A stretch of DNA of 25,071 nucleotides from an uncultured Eggerthellaceae bacterium (GTDB taxonomy: Bacteria > Actinomycetota > Coriobacteriia > Coriobacteriales > Eggerthellaceae), in NCBI GenBank assembly GCA_910585565.1, contig CAJUFC010000157.1, positions 1-25,071 of the forward strand, written 5' to 3'. The position numbers were made by a program, and so were the translations under genes. Positions 1 through 5,931 of this stretch are shown piece after piece. A model generated the notes under the pieces. It did no database searches, was not told the origin of the DNA, and was given only the letters and a program-made list of their open reading frames with translations. The first letter of the stretch is position 1; each line of letters opens with the position of its first letter.

Positions 1-1172
1 AAGCTGGCACCATTGCTGACATCGCCAACCTCCAGCGTGTATTCGGCGATCCTCCGATCGTTGAAGATCCAATCGATCATTTCCGTGCATTCGGGATTCA
101 TCTCCAGAAGGTTCTGGATGTTCCAGTAGCCGAGCTTGTTGACGAGCGCCCTCTCCAGGACGAGCTGGTAGTTGTTCGCATAGTTGTATTCGACATCGTG
201 CGCGGAAAGGGTCGTATCGTAGTAATCGAGTTTGTGGATGCGTTCGTAGTTGAAGTCGACGGGGACGTAATCTGCGGTAACGAGCTTCGCATTCGCTATG
301 GTGCCATGGTCGGAGGTATTTCCTCCCAGAGGGTCGACGTAGATCCGAAGATAGGTGCGGCCCGCGATGGGAACATCGACATCTGCGGCCTCAGTGCTGC
401 CCGTAAGAGTGCCTGACGTGAACAGTACATCCCACGTCTCGCCGTCGTTCGAAGCGCTTATGGTGTACTTGATGCTTCCTGCGGTTCCGCGCCCTGCGTC
501 AACGCCCACTTTAGCCGTGAAGCGCGAGTATTGCGCGGAAAGAGCAGATACGTCGTAGGTAGCCTGGCCCCTTGCGTGGACGCTGACGCCCTTTGGGTAT
601 TCTCGCTTCTCGCCACCGACGATCAGGCTTAGGGGTTGTCCTTCCTGGTTCTTGTCGTGCTGAATGCTATGCCCCGACCAGCCGTTGTAAGACCAGTTGT
701 CGGTGGTGATGATGCTGAGGTCGGAAAGGTAGGCATACTGCTGCGTCCCATTGGCGGTGACTTGCGCAGCAAGCGCTTGAACTTCCGCTTCGTTCGCATT
801 GTTGACGATTTCGCCTGCGGTGATCTCTTCTTGGGTTTGGAGCTTGACGTCTTCACGTATGTAGTCGGCCGAAGACAGCGGTGCGTCCACGACTTGCCCG
901 TCGGCATCTACCGTCACGCCAGTGATGGGCACCTTTACGTTGATCTGACTGGATTGCGAAGAGGTGCGTTCAGCAGGGTTGACAGCGGCTTGCTGGTCGA
1001 CAGCATCGACGGTGTCGGCATAAGCGGGAGCAAGCTGGGAGAGCGAGAACGCGGGCACGACGAGCGCTGCGGCAACGATGACGGAAACAACTGTGCGCAT
1101 GCCGCCTTTCGTATGGGAGAAGGCAGCAGACATGCCGCCTTTCGCCCTTGTTGAGAACGTCATTGCCGTCAT
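1..1172 (-). CDS. Secreted NPCBM-domain protein, 3' end cut by the window edge
   Basis: An open frame runs from ATG at 1172 to base 1 (390 residues visible) without a stop, so the C-terminus is outside the window. AAGGAG lies nine bases before this ATG. Residues 1-52 look like an unusually long signal peptide: a basic start, a hydrophobic stretch at about 27-43, and a likely cut after AYA at 52. Residues 147-312 resemble the NPCBM/NEW2 carbohydrate-binding module. The sequence reads YLSDL, NGWSGHSIQHDKN, PKGVSVHA, AKVGVD, ISASNDGETW and YLRIYVD in the expected order, ending at ADY. The following segment (about 313-390), rich in Tyr and Asn, is not recognised. The module suggests binding of host or cell-wall glycans outside the cell; any enzymatic domain would lie in the missing part. 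The NPCBM call is firm, the function is not. Confidence 0.85.
   Translation of the reverse strand, partial: MTAMTFSTRAKGGMSAAFSHTKGGMRTVVSVIVAAALVVPAFSLSQLAPAYADTVDAVDQQAAVNPAERTSSQSSQINVKVPITGVTVDADGQVVDAPLSSADYIREDVKLQTQEEITAGEIVNNANEAEVQALAAQVTANGTQQYAYLSDLSIITTDNWSYNGWSGHSIQHDKNQEGQPLSLIVGGEKREYPKGVSVHARGQATYDVSALSAQYSRFTAKVGVDAGRGTAGSIKYTISASNDGETWDVLFTSGTLTGSTEAADVDVPIAGRTYLRIYVDPLGGNTSDHGTIANAKLVTADYVPVDFNYERIHKLDYYDTTLSAHDVEYNYANNYQLVLERALVNKLGYWNIQNLLEMNPECTEMIDWIFNDRRIAEYTLEVGDVSNGAS
1098..1144 (-). repeat. 14-bp direct repeat inside the signal peptide coding region
   Basis: CATGCCGCCTTTCG occurs exactly at 1098-1111 and 1131-1144, 33 bases apart. On the coding strand each copy encodes a K-G-G-M block, so the signal peptide N-region looks duplicated by 11 residues. 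Each copy supplies an in-frame ATG, so alternative downstream starts exist. The best ribosome site still favours 1172. Confidence 0.7.
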
Positions 1173-1267
1173 TTGCAGAATCTCCTTCGCCCCTCGATCG
1201 CAAAACAACATAGTTATTGTAGAATATATCATTTCAGAGGACATTTTCTGCAACGTTCAAAAACATG

Positions 1268-1342
1268 AACAGGGGACGGTTCCCTGTGTAATTTGCCGGC
1301 GCTAGGCGATCAGCCTCAACACATAGAACCGTCCCCTGTGTT
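1268..1342. repeat. REPIN-like inverted pair of CCGTCCC-core palindromes
   Basis: One hairpin unit at 1268-1290 reads with the GGGGACGGTTC core. A second at 1318-1342 reads as the reverse complement (AGAACCGTCCCC). They are separated by 27 bases. Arms are of the ACACAG/CTGTGT type. The left copy is slightly decayed (AACAGGGG rather than AACACAGGGG). The pair lies between the NPCBM gene's start and the 3' end of the YxeA-family gene. Confidence 0.85.
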
Positions 1343-1351
1343 GCTCATCAT

Positions 1352-1462
1352 ATGACTCAAGGCGGCGCAGGAGTCAAGAGAGCCGTCCCCTTGACTCCCT
1401 TCACGATTGATCGACTTGACTCACATCCCCTGCGTTATGCGTTACGCATTCTGTGTTACGCA
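1352..1462. repeat. Class B repeat (GAGTCAAG arms) plus loose half-arms up to the YxeA-family stop codon
   Basis: The hairpin at 1371-1397 has arms GAGTCAAG and CTTGACTC around AGAGCCGTCCC. Its core is nearly that of the ACACAG-type copies, but the arms are unrelated. Loose half-arms lie outside it: TGACTCAAG near 1353-1361, CTTGACTCA near 1414-1422, and CTGTGTTAC at 1451-1459. The last one contains the TAA stop of the upstream gene. Confidence 0.8.
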
Positions 1463-1827
1463 AGGGCCTCTGCAACATTGGCTGGAAGCGCATCTTCTGT
1501 GACTTCCGACCATCCAACGACTCCACGAATCGGCTGAAGATCCAGCTTTATAAAAGCGTCCTGCCGCAGCTCTCGAGAGGTTCCGAATTCTATCTCAGCC
1601 TTATCTCCCGTCGCGTTGACCGCCCCAAGCTTGTACAGGTACGGCTCGCTCGACCCCAAATTGACGATCCCGCCGCTTGGCTCGTTCTCAGAAACGCAGG
1701 CGTTGTCGATTTTGACGTAGTAATCGCCAGCTAGGAGCAAATTCGCCATCGACGCGGCAAAAAGAAGAGCCGCCGCCAATCCGACGATAGCGATTGATGT
1801 GATTGCCATTGTTTTCTTCTTGCTCAT
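1456..1827 (-). CDS. YxeA-family (DUF1093) small secreted or membrane-anchored protein
   Basis: 123 residues. AAGGAG is eight bases before the ATG. Residues 1-33 form a basic start and one hydrophobic segment (signal peptide or anchor). The remainder shows the YxeA/DUF1093 pattern: DYYVKIDNA near 35-43, YLYKLGAVNATGDKAEIEF, then RELRQDAFIKL, ending in a VTEDALPANVAEAL tail like the V-x-E-x-x-L-P end of the family. The family's molecular role is unknown; members are small exported proteins of Firmicutes and Actinobacteria. The stop codon lies inside a repeat half-arm. It appears monocistronic: the next gene on this strand upstream is the MarR regulator, whose stop is about 200 bases away. Confidence 0.75.
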   Translation of the reverse strand: MSKKKTMAITSIAIVGLAAALLFAASMANLLLAGDYYVKIDNACVSENEPSGGIVNLGSSEPYLYKLGAVNATGDKAEIEFGTSRELRQDAFIKLDLQPIRGVVGWSEVTEDALPANVAEALA

Positions 1828-1961
1828 GGGTCACTCTCCTTGATCGTTTTAATCCACAAAACGATGATGCCGTCCCCATGCTGCTACCGCCATCGATTTG
1901 CCTTACCGGTCTCTAACGTTTTTGAAAGGGACGCGGCAATGCACCTTCTGCCGAGCGCGAC

Positions 1962-1982
1962 CCTTTGTCGGTCCTTTGTCGG
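1962..1982. repeat. Tandem CCTTTGTCGG pair
   Basis: CCTTTGTCGG occurs at 1962-1971 and again at 1973-1982, in the ~205-base gap between the MarR-type gene and the YxeA-family gene. It could be a tandem regulator site for the YxeA-family promoter. It is only two copies and may be chance. Nothing else clear was seen in this gap. Confidence 0.3.
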
Positions 1983-2032
1983 CCTGAACGCAGGCAAGGC
2001 TCCGAACCGTCGGTGAAGCCGCACGACCCTTG

Positions 2033-2464
2033 TCAGCCTAGGGCCTTCTGCAAAAGCTCGGCCGCCCTGCAGGAGATTTCCACCAGCTCCTGCTTTTCGC
2101 CTTCGTCGAGCCTGCCAAGCCCCTCCCAGAGGAACTCGTCGTAGACGTCGTGGAGCGCATCCACGAGACGCGCCCCCTCCTCGGTGAGGGACGCGTTCAC
2201 GACCCGGCGGTTTGCCGCGTCATGGGAGCGCTCGACGTAGCCGCTGTCCACCAAGCGGACGATGGCGCGGGACGCCTGCTCCTTGGATATGGCGAGCTGG
2301 CTCGCAAGGGCGCCCATGCTGGTCTGGCCGTTCATGTCGAGTAGGGTGAGCATCATGATTTGCGATGGCTTCAGGTCGCTCTTGTGCTTGAGGAGCGCCC
2401 TTTTCGTTATGCCTTGGTATCCGATGAACGCATCGACGATGCATTCGCAACCGCTCAAAGCCAT
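2033..2464 (-). CDS. MarR-family transcriptional regulator
   Basis: 143 residues from ATG at 2464, chosen because GGAGG lies five bases before it; the frame is open further upstream to 2560 without a better ribosome site. The winged-helix core is clear: LKPSQIMMLTLLDMNGQTSMGALASQL, then ISKEQASRAIVRLVDSGYVER as recognition helix, then the DAANRRVVNASLTEEGARL wing. The C-terminal helices would form the dimer interface. MarR proteins repress neighbouring efflux or detoxification genes and are released by small ligands. It is divergent from a DHA2-type MFS exporter start, the classic MarR target arrangement. That exporter is destroyed after ~43 codons, so the regulator has lost its local target. 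Promoter palindromes at 2528-2540 and 2566-2579 would allow autoregulation. Confidence 0.9.
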   Translation of the reverse strand: MALSGCECIVDAFIGYQGITKRALLKHKSDLKPSQIMMLTLLDMNGQTSMGALASQLAISKEQASRAIVRLVDSGYVERSHDAANRRVVNASLTEEGARLVDALHDVYDEFLWEGLGRLDEGEKQELVEISCRAAELLQKALG

Positions 2465-2527
2465 GACGGCCTCCGATCGCGTCGCTTGTCCGCTTGCGCC
2501 TACAAGCCTATCCAAAGATAGATATTT

Positions 2528-2579
2528 GTCAATTATTGACTTTGTTGTACCATATTGCAAAACAGTTGATATAAGTCAA
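2528..2579. promoter_or_regulatory. Divergent promoter region with two MarR-operator-like palindromes
   Basis: GTCAATTATTGAC at 2528-2540 is a perfect 6+1+6 palindrome. TTGA-N6-TCAA at 2566-2579 is a second, looser one sharing the TTGAC/GTCAA half-site. Both lie in a locally AT-rich stretch between the MarR gene and the start of the MFS fragment, where MarR dimers usually bind. Binding is inferred. Confidence 0.6.
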
Positions 2580-2620
2580 TCATTGAGATTGGCGAGCGGA
2601 ACAGAAGGAAGTGAGGGCCC

Positions 2621-2749
2621 ATGCAGATGGGTGTCAGCAAGCGCGATGTCGTGATGGTCGCGGTTCTCTTGACCGGCACGCTTTTGGCCGTGCTGAATCA
2701 AACGCTCCTCTCGCCGGCGCTGCCGGCGATCATGGCGGACCTGGACGTG
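2621..2749 (+). pseudogene. N-terminal fragment of a DHA2-family (EmrB/QacA-like) MFS exporter
   Basis: From ATG at 2621 (AAGGAAGTGAGGG just upstream) the first ~43 codons encode a typical DHA2 exporter start. There is a basic N-terminus, a first membrane helix, then NQTLLSPALPAIMADLDV, the conserved end of helix 1. The family should continue for 400 or more residues. Here, at about base 2749, the sequence abruptly becomes the antisense strand of a ParB gene. The frame stays open to 3271 by chance, giving a 216-codon hybrid that should not be annotated as a real protein. The remainder of the exporter is not in the window. Promoter and ribosome site look intact, so a short peptide may still be made. 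Confidence 0.8.
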
Positions 2750-3224
2750 GGAGGGCGTGCAGGCCTGAGCCTCCATGGCACCGAGGAGCCACGCCTGCTC
2801 TCCCTGCGAGAGGTGGCTCGCCTCGACGGCCGGGAGCATCTTCATGCGCCCCTCGTCCACGAGCGCGAGCAGTTCGGGGATGAGGTGGGTCAGGCGTATG
2901 AAGCGCTGCACCTTGTCCTTGCTCACCCCAAGCTCCTCGGCCAGAATGTCGCGAGACCTCCTGCCGTCCGACTTGTGCGCAACTTGCGCACAAGTGAGGT
3001 CGGTGCGCCGCCCCTGGCGCTTCATCGCCTCAAGGCGCATCGAGTACGCGAACGCCCGCTCGCTCGGCAGGATGGCCTCCCTTTGGAGATTCGAGTCCAC
3101 CATGGCGATGACGGCCTCGTCGTCGCCCATATCCCTCACGATGCACGGCATGCTCTCAAGCCCCGCAAGCTCAGCGGCGCGCTTGCGGCGGTGCCCGCTC
3201 ACCAGCTCGTAGCGCTCAGCGCTC
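2750..3224 (-). pseudogene. Internal fragment of a ParB/Spo0J-like partition protein
   Basis: On the minus strand the in-frame segment covers the middle of a ParB-family protein. It has YELVSGHRRKRAAELAG (end of the N-terminal nuclease/CTPase-like motif), VDSNLQREAILPSERAFAY, LAEELGVSKDKVQRFIRLTHLIPELLALVDEG (helix-turn-helix) and the following PAVEASHLSQGEQ region. The normal ~50-100 N-terminal residues are missing. The break coincides with a class B repeat starting at 3225. The C-terminal dimer domain is missing where the sequence turns into antisense MFS. The SNLQRE and ILPSE style is common in plasmid or integrative-element ParB proteins, so this is probably a mobile-element remnant. A longer open frame (2576-3202) exists only by read-through. 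Confidence 0.8.
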
Positions 3225-3267
3225 GAGTCAGGGGGACGCCGAGTCAGGGGGACGGCTCTCTTGACTC
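3225..3267. repeat. Class B repeat with a duplicated half-unit at the ParB breakpoint
   Basis: The full hairpin at 3241-3267 has arms GAGTCA-G and CTTGACTC around the GGGGACGGCTCT core. Immediately left, 3225-3240 repeats the first half only (GAGTCAGGGGGACG). The ParB similarity stops exactly where this half-unit starts, so the element was involved in, or inserted at, the truncation. Confidence 0.8.
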
Positions 3268-3291
3268 ATAGGCTTCTCTTCAGTGGTTGGG

Positions 3292-3750
3292 CTATCTGGG
3301 CGTCGCTCCTTCAGCGCGACCGTTCCGCCCCAGCGCCGTTCGGCTATGCCAGCTCGCGATCAGCTGCAGGGCCCCGAGCGCTAGATAGCATGCAGACACC
3401 CCGTTCGGGATGAACGCCAGCTCGAGTGCGGTCCACGAGATGAGCAGAGCGCCTGCGGCGATGCCCCAGGCATAGGACGCCGCCAGCCTCCCCCTGGATC
3501 TGAGGGCGAGCGCTACCACGTTGGGCAGCCCGTTCACAAGCAGAAGGGCGAGCCCCGCCCAGAACAGGTCCTCCTTCATGAAGGCGGGCAGCGGCAGCGG
3601 GTCGAGGATCGATGCCGGCATCCAGTCGTTCCACGAGAGCGGCAGCGCGAAAAGCGCGCTCGCCATCATCCAAAGCCCGCAGACGGGAGCGCATATCCCG
3701 TCGAACCAGTTCATGAAGAGCGCGAAACCGCGCGCAAGCTTGCTCGGCAT
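3292..3750 (-). CDS. Small four-span membrane protein, function unknown
   Basis: 152 residues from ATG at 3750. GGAGG lies ten bases before this ATG, so it is preferred over the in-frame ATG at 3789. Four hydrophobic segments are visible: about residues 17-37, 60-83, 89-112 and 115-133. The C-terminal tail is basic (HSRTALGRNGR). The family was not recognised. The first loop contains LSWNDWMPASILDPLPLPAF, which by the spacing of the helices would sit outside or at the membrane face. It is isolated: a repeat lies 24 bases past its stop and a strong hairpin lies upstream at 3816-3860. Codon use and GC content resemble the neighbours, so it is probably real. Confidence 0.65.
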   Translation of the reverse strand: MPSKLARGFALFMNWFDGICAPVCGLWMMASALFALPLSWNDWMPASILDPLPLPAFMKEDLFWAGLALLLVNGLPNVVALALRSRGRLAASYAWGIAAGALLISWTALELAFIPNGVSACYLALGALQLIASWHSRTALGRNGRAEGATPR

Positions 3751-3815
3751 TCTCGGACAGCCTCCTCCATCTGACAGATGCAGCGACAAAAGGGACGCAA
3801 CGCATCATAGCCTCC

Positions 3816-3860
3816 CCCAAGGAGCAAGCGGCCTGAAGCTCAGGCCGCTTGCTCCTTGGG
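3816..3860. terminator. Perfect 21-bp inverted repeat with a 3-base loop
   Basis: CCCAAGGAGCAAGCGGCCTGA at 3816-3836 is exactly complementary to 3840-3860, leaving loop AGC. A stem this long and exact is not accidental. There is no clear T-tract on either strand, so it is not a textbook intrinsic terminator. It lies between the transposase region and the small membrane gene and could stop transcription from the transposase side, or be a separate palindromic element. Confidence 0.55.
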
Positions 3861-3898
3861 CCCTTGAGTGGCTAGCGACAACGTGCCAATGCGGGAAT

Positions 3899-4019
3899 AG
3901 CACAGGGGACGGTTCTGTGTGTTACGGGACGGGGGACACAGAGGACGGTTCTGCGTGTTATGTCTTTGCGTTAAGACGAGCCTCCGTCTCATAGCACAGA
4001 GAACCGTCCCCTGTGCTAT
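3899..4019. repeat. Cluster of three palindromic repeats downstream of the transposase
   Basis: Units lie at 3899-3924 (GGGGACGGTTC core), 3936-3960 (same direction, GAGGACGGTTC) and 3991-4019 (opposite direction). The last has perfect nine-base arms ATAGCACAG/CTGTGCTAT, changed on both sides compared with the usual TAACACAG/CTGTGTTA. The second and third form an inverted pair with 30 bases between. The cluster begins 29 bases past the transposase stop codon. Confidence 0.9.
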
Positions 4020-4047
4020 GCCTGACGGCGTTGGGCGTGTTAGGCAA

Positions 4048-4824
4048 TCAGCGAGCCTGCTCGTTGCGCGCCCTTTTCACGCAGCCTCTCACGACCCCGA
4101 TGCTCTCGCCCGTGAGCCTGCTCGCTTGACGGATGGAAAGCCCAGACTCAACAAGGCGCCCGACGGCGGCATGTCGCTCGCCGCGGTCAAGCGACTGGAA
4201 GTCCGCAGCGGAAGAGCATCCACACGTCTCATGCATGACCGCCTTCGCGTCTTCGTCGGTCAGCCGACAGGAAGGCGCCCCCTGGACCTCGAGGCATGCA
4301 TCGTCGCTGTCTTGGTCCGTGAAGCGCACTAGCTCGGCAACGGGCATCATCCCCAAGACGAGCGACGTGTCGCAGATCCCGCCCCCTGCAGCGTAATCCC
4401 TGTAGCTGCTGAAGCGGTATTCCGCCGGCCTCTTCGCCATGCCGGCCTTCACGGGATTTCTGTGAATGTAGCGAAGGACGGTGAGAAGATGGGCGTCGTC
4501 TTCGACAGGCTCGCTCTTGTACCGGTCTTGGAACAGGTGCCCGATCCTGTCGTACTTCGCGTTGTACCAATAGACGAACTTGCACGTTAACCGCTTCATG
4601 ATGCCTCCAAGCGGCTGGCCGTCCGCCTTGATGAGCATATGGACGTGGTTTCCCATGAGGCAGTAGCCGAGCAGCTCGAAGCCACATTCGTCCTTGTAGA
4701 GGGCGATGATTTCCAGGAACTTGAGGTTGTCTTCCTCGTCTTCGAAGATGCGCTGGCGATTCACTCCCCGCAAGATTACGTGATGGATGCCTGACGACGA
4801 TTCGATGCGAGCCCTTCTTGGCAC
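4048..4824 (-). CDS. REP-associated tyrosine transposase (RAYT, Y1/HUH single-strand nuclease)
   Basis: 258 residues from GTG at 4824, with GGGAGA seven bases upstream. The Y1_Tnp fold is complete. N-terminal PRRARIESSSGIHHVILRG leads to GYCLMGNHVHMLI with the HUH histidines H60 and H62, then GHLFQDRYKSEPVEDD. RYIHRNPVKAGM carries the probable catalytic Tyr119, and RFSSYRDYAAG ends the domain. The C-terminal third (about 165-258) ends with a likely helix-turn-helix, LSIRQASRLTGESIGVV. RAYTs are domesticated relatives of IS200/IS605 transposases that nick hairpins and are held responsible for spreading REP palindromes. Repeats of one family lie on both sides (3899-4019 and 4898-4960), and all key residues seem present, so it is likely active. 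Confidence 0.93.
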   Translation of the reverse strand: MPRRARIESSSGIHHVILRGVNRQRIFEDEEDNLKFLEIIALYKDECGFELLGYCLMGNHVHMLIKADGQPLGGIMKRLTCKFVYWYNAKYDRIGHLFQDRYKSEPVEDDAHLLTVLRYIHRNPVKAGMAKRPAEYRFSSYRDYAAGGGICDTSLVLGMMPVAELVRFTDQDSDDACLEVQGAPSCRLTDEDAKAVMHETCGCSSAADFQSLDRGERHAAVGRLVESGLSIRQASRLTGESIGVVRGCVKRARNEQAR

Positions 4825-4897
4825 GGACCATCTCCCTTCGCTTATGGTACTGCTCTGCAGCCAATGCTAGCACATGTAGCAACTGACGCAGGAAACC

Positions 4898-4960
4898 GTA
4901 ACACAGGGAACCGTCCCCTGTGTTACCCTGTGTTAAATCCCCTGGGTTAGGCCCTGTGTT
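4898..4960. repeat. Palindromic repeat with half-arm ladder reaching into the hydrolase gene's 3' end
   Basis: The full unit at 4898-4926 has perfect arms GTAACACAGGG/CCCTGTGTTAC around AACCGTC. Rightward come loose half-arms CCTGTGTTA (4928-4936), a decayed CCTGGGTTA (4941-4949) and CCTGTGTTGC (4953-4962). The last two overlap the end of the alpha/beta hydrolase gene and encode its final residues and stop. Confidence 0.9.
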
Positions 4961-5759
4961 GCAGGAATTCTTCGATTGCCTTGTTTACCGCTCGGGGCTC
5001 ATCGGTGTTCGAGTTATGGCCGGCGCCTTCTACCCACAGAAGAGGTATGCCGGAGATGCGTGCCCATTCCCGATTGTAGCGCTTGGCGGATCCCGCTCTG
5101 TCCTGCGTGCCGCAGATGAGCAGAGCCGGGCACGGTATGTCGAAAGCCCGCTCGCTTTCGACTGCTTCGGCGACGACGCGATATCCATGGTCGGCTAGGT
5201 CGCAATACTCGCGCTTGCTGTAGCCCTCCATCATGCTCTTCATGAGAGTCTTCCCGTATTTCGAGGTGGCGCAACCCGCAGAGCCCCAGAGAATGAGCAG
5301 CCTCCAGGGAATGGACAGATACAGAGGCTTGGTGCGCTTCAGCAGCCAGAGTTCCCAGCTTGCGAAGTAGCGCCGCTGAAGCGGGCATGAGTCGATGGAC
5401 ACGAAGCCGGATATGCTTTCTGGGAAGAGCTCCATATAGGCCTGCGCAATGTAGCCGCCCATGGATTGCCCAATCAGGACGGGCTTGTCGATGCCCTCAT
5501 GTTCGCAGATTTGACGTAGCCACCTTGCCAGGTCGTTCATGGTCCATTCCAGGGGAAACGGACGTGATGCTCCGTGCGAGGGCGGATCCCAGACCAGATA
5601 GTTCGCCCTGCCTTGGAAATATGCGATCTGTTCGTCGAAGAGCCTGTGGTCTGCAGTGAGCCCGGGAAGGAAAATGGCCCATGGCCTGCCTTGGTCGATG
5701 CTGTCGCTCAGCCAGTACGCTATATCGCCAAGCGCCGTGGTGAACGTCTTTTTCTGCAT
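4947..5759 (-). CDS. Alpha/beta hydrolase
   Basis: 270 residues, GGAGG four bases before the ATG. This is a classic single-domain alpha/beta hydrolase. The oxyanion region is FLPGLTADHRLF, the strand end VWDPPSHGASRPF, the nucleophile elbow GQSMGG with Ser99, the acid GTQD with Asp220, and the base GAGHNSN with His248. A helical cap lies at about 125-200. No signal peptide, so cytoplasmic. Substrate unknown. The 3-oxoadipate enol-lactone hydrolase group is one possibility because a carboxymuconolactone-decarboxylase-like gene lies just upstream on the same strand (stop 173 bases before this start, with a repeat between). The last residues (QHRA) and stop are encoded by a repeat half-arm, so the native C-terminus may have been altered. 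Confidence 0.9.
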   Translation of the reverse strand: MQKKTFTTALGDIAYWLSDSIDQGRPWAIFLPGLTADHRLFDEQIAYFQGRANYLVWDPPSHGASRPFPLEWTMNDLARWLRQICEHEGIDKPVLIGQSMGGYIAQAYMELFPESISGFVSIDSCPLQRRYFASWELWLLKRTKPLYLSIPWRLLILWGSAGCATSKYGKTLMKSMMEGYSKREYCDLADHGYRVVAEAVESERAFDIPCPALLICGTQDRAGSAKRYNREWARISGIPLLWVEGAGHNSNTDEPRAVNKAIEEFLQHRA

Positions 5760-5854
5760 GTTGCCTCCGTACGAGGGAGAGGGATGGAGTCATGTTTGGT
5801 GACATTATCCCACTCCTGCATCACGGCTGCGCCATGGCCGGCAGGAGCCTTGCG

Positions 5855-5923
5855 CATGACACAGGGAGCATGACACAGGGAACCGTCCCCTATGTTCTCC
5901 CTATGTTCTTCCTCCTGTGTCAT
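5855..5923. repeat. Palindromic repeat variant with ATGACACAGG/CCTGTGTCAT arms
   Basis: Half-arm CATGACACAGGG occurs at 5855-5866 and again at 5869-5880, leading into AACCGTCCCC. On the right, decayed half-arms with TATGTTC are followed by an intact CCTGTGTCAT at 5914-5923. The outermost arms match each other, although the inner right arm does not. The element ends eight bases from the stop of the CMD-cupin gene. Confidence 0.8.
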
Positions 5924-5931
5924 TTCCTGCT

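Noticed and set aside
1268..1342. Ordinary intrinsic terminators
   Set aside because: The hairpins lack T-tracts and recur with a conserved loop and in inverted pairs, which fits REP/REPIN elements better, although they may still affect transcript ends.
2621..3271. 216-codon open frame on the plus strand
   Set aside because: Only the first ~43 codons resemble a protein (MFS). The rest is antisense of ParB, so it is a chance hybrid.
3899..4019. CRISPR array
   Set aside because: Repeats are palindromic, alternate in direction, are dispersed over the whole window and lack uniform spacers; no cas genes.
4048..4824. Full IS200/IS605 insertion sequence
   Set aside because: No TnpB, no defined left and right ends of a unit. 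The protein's features and dispersed repeats fit a RAYT.
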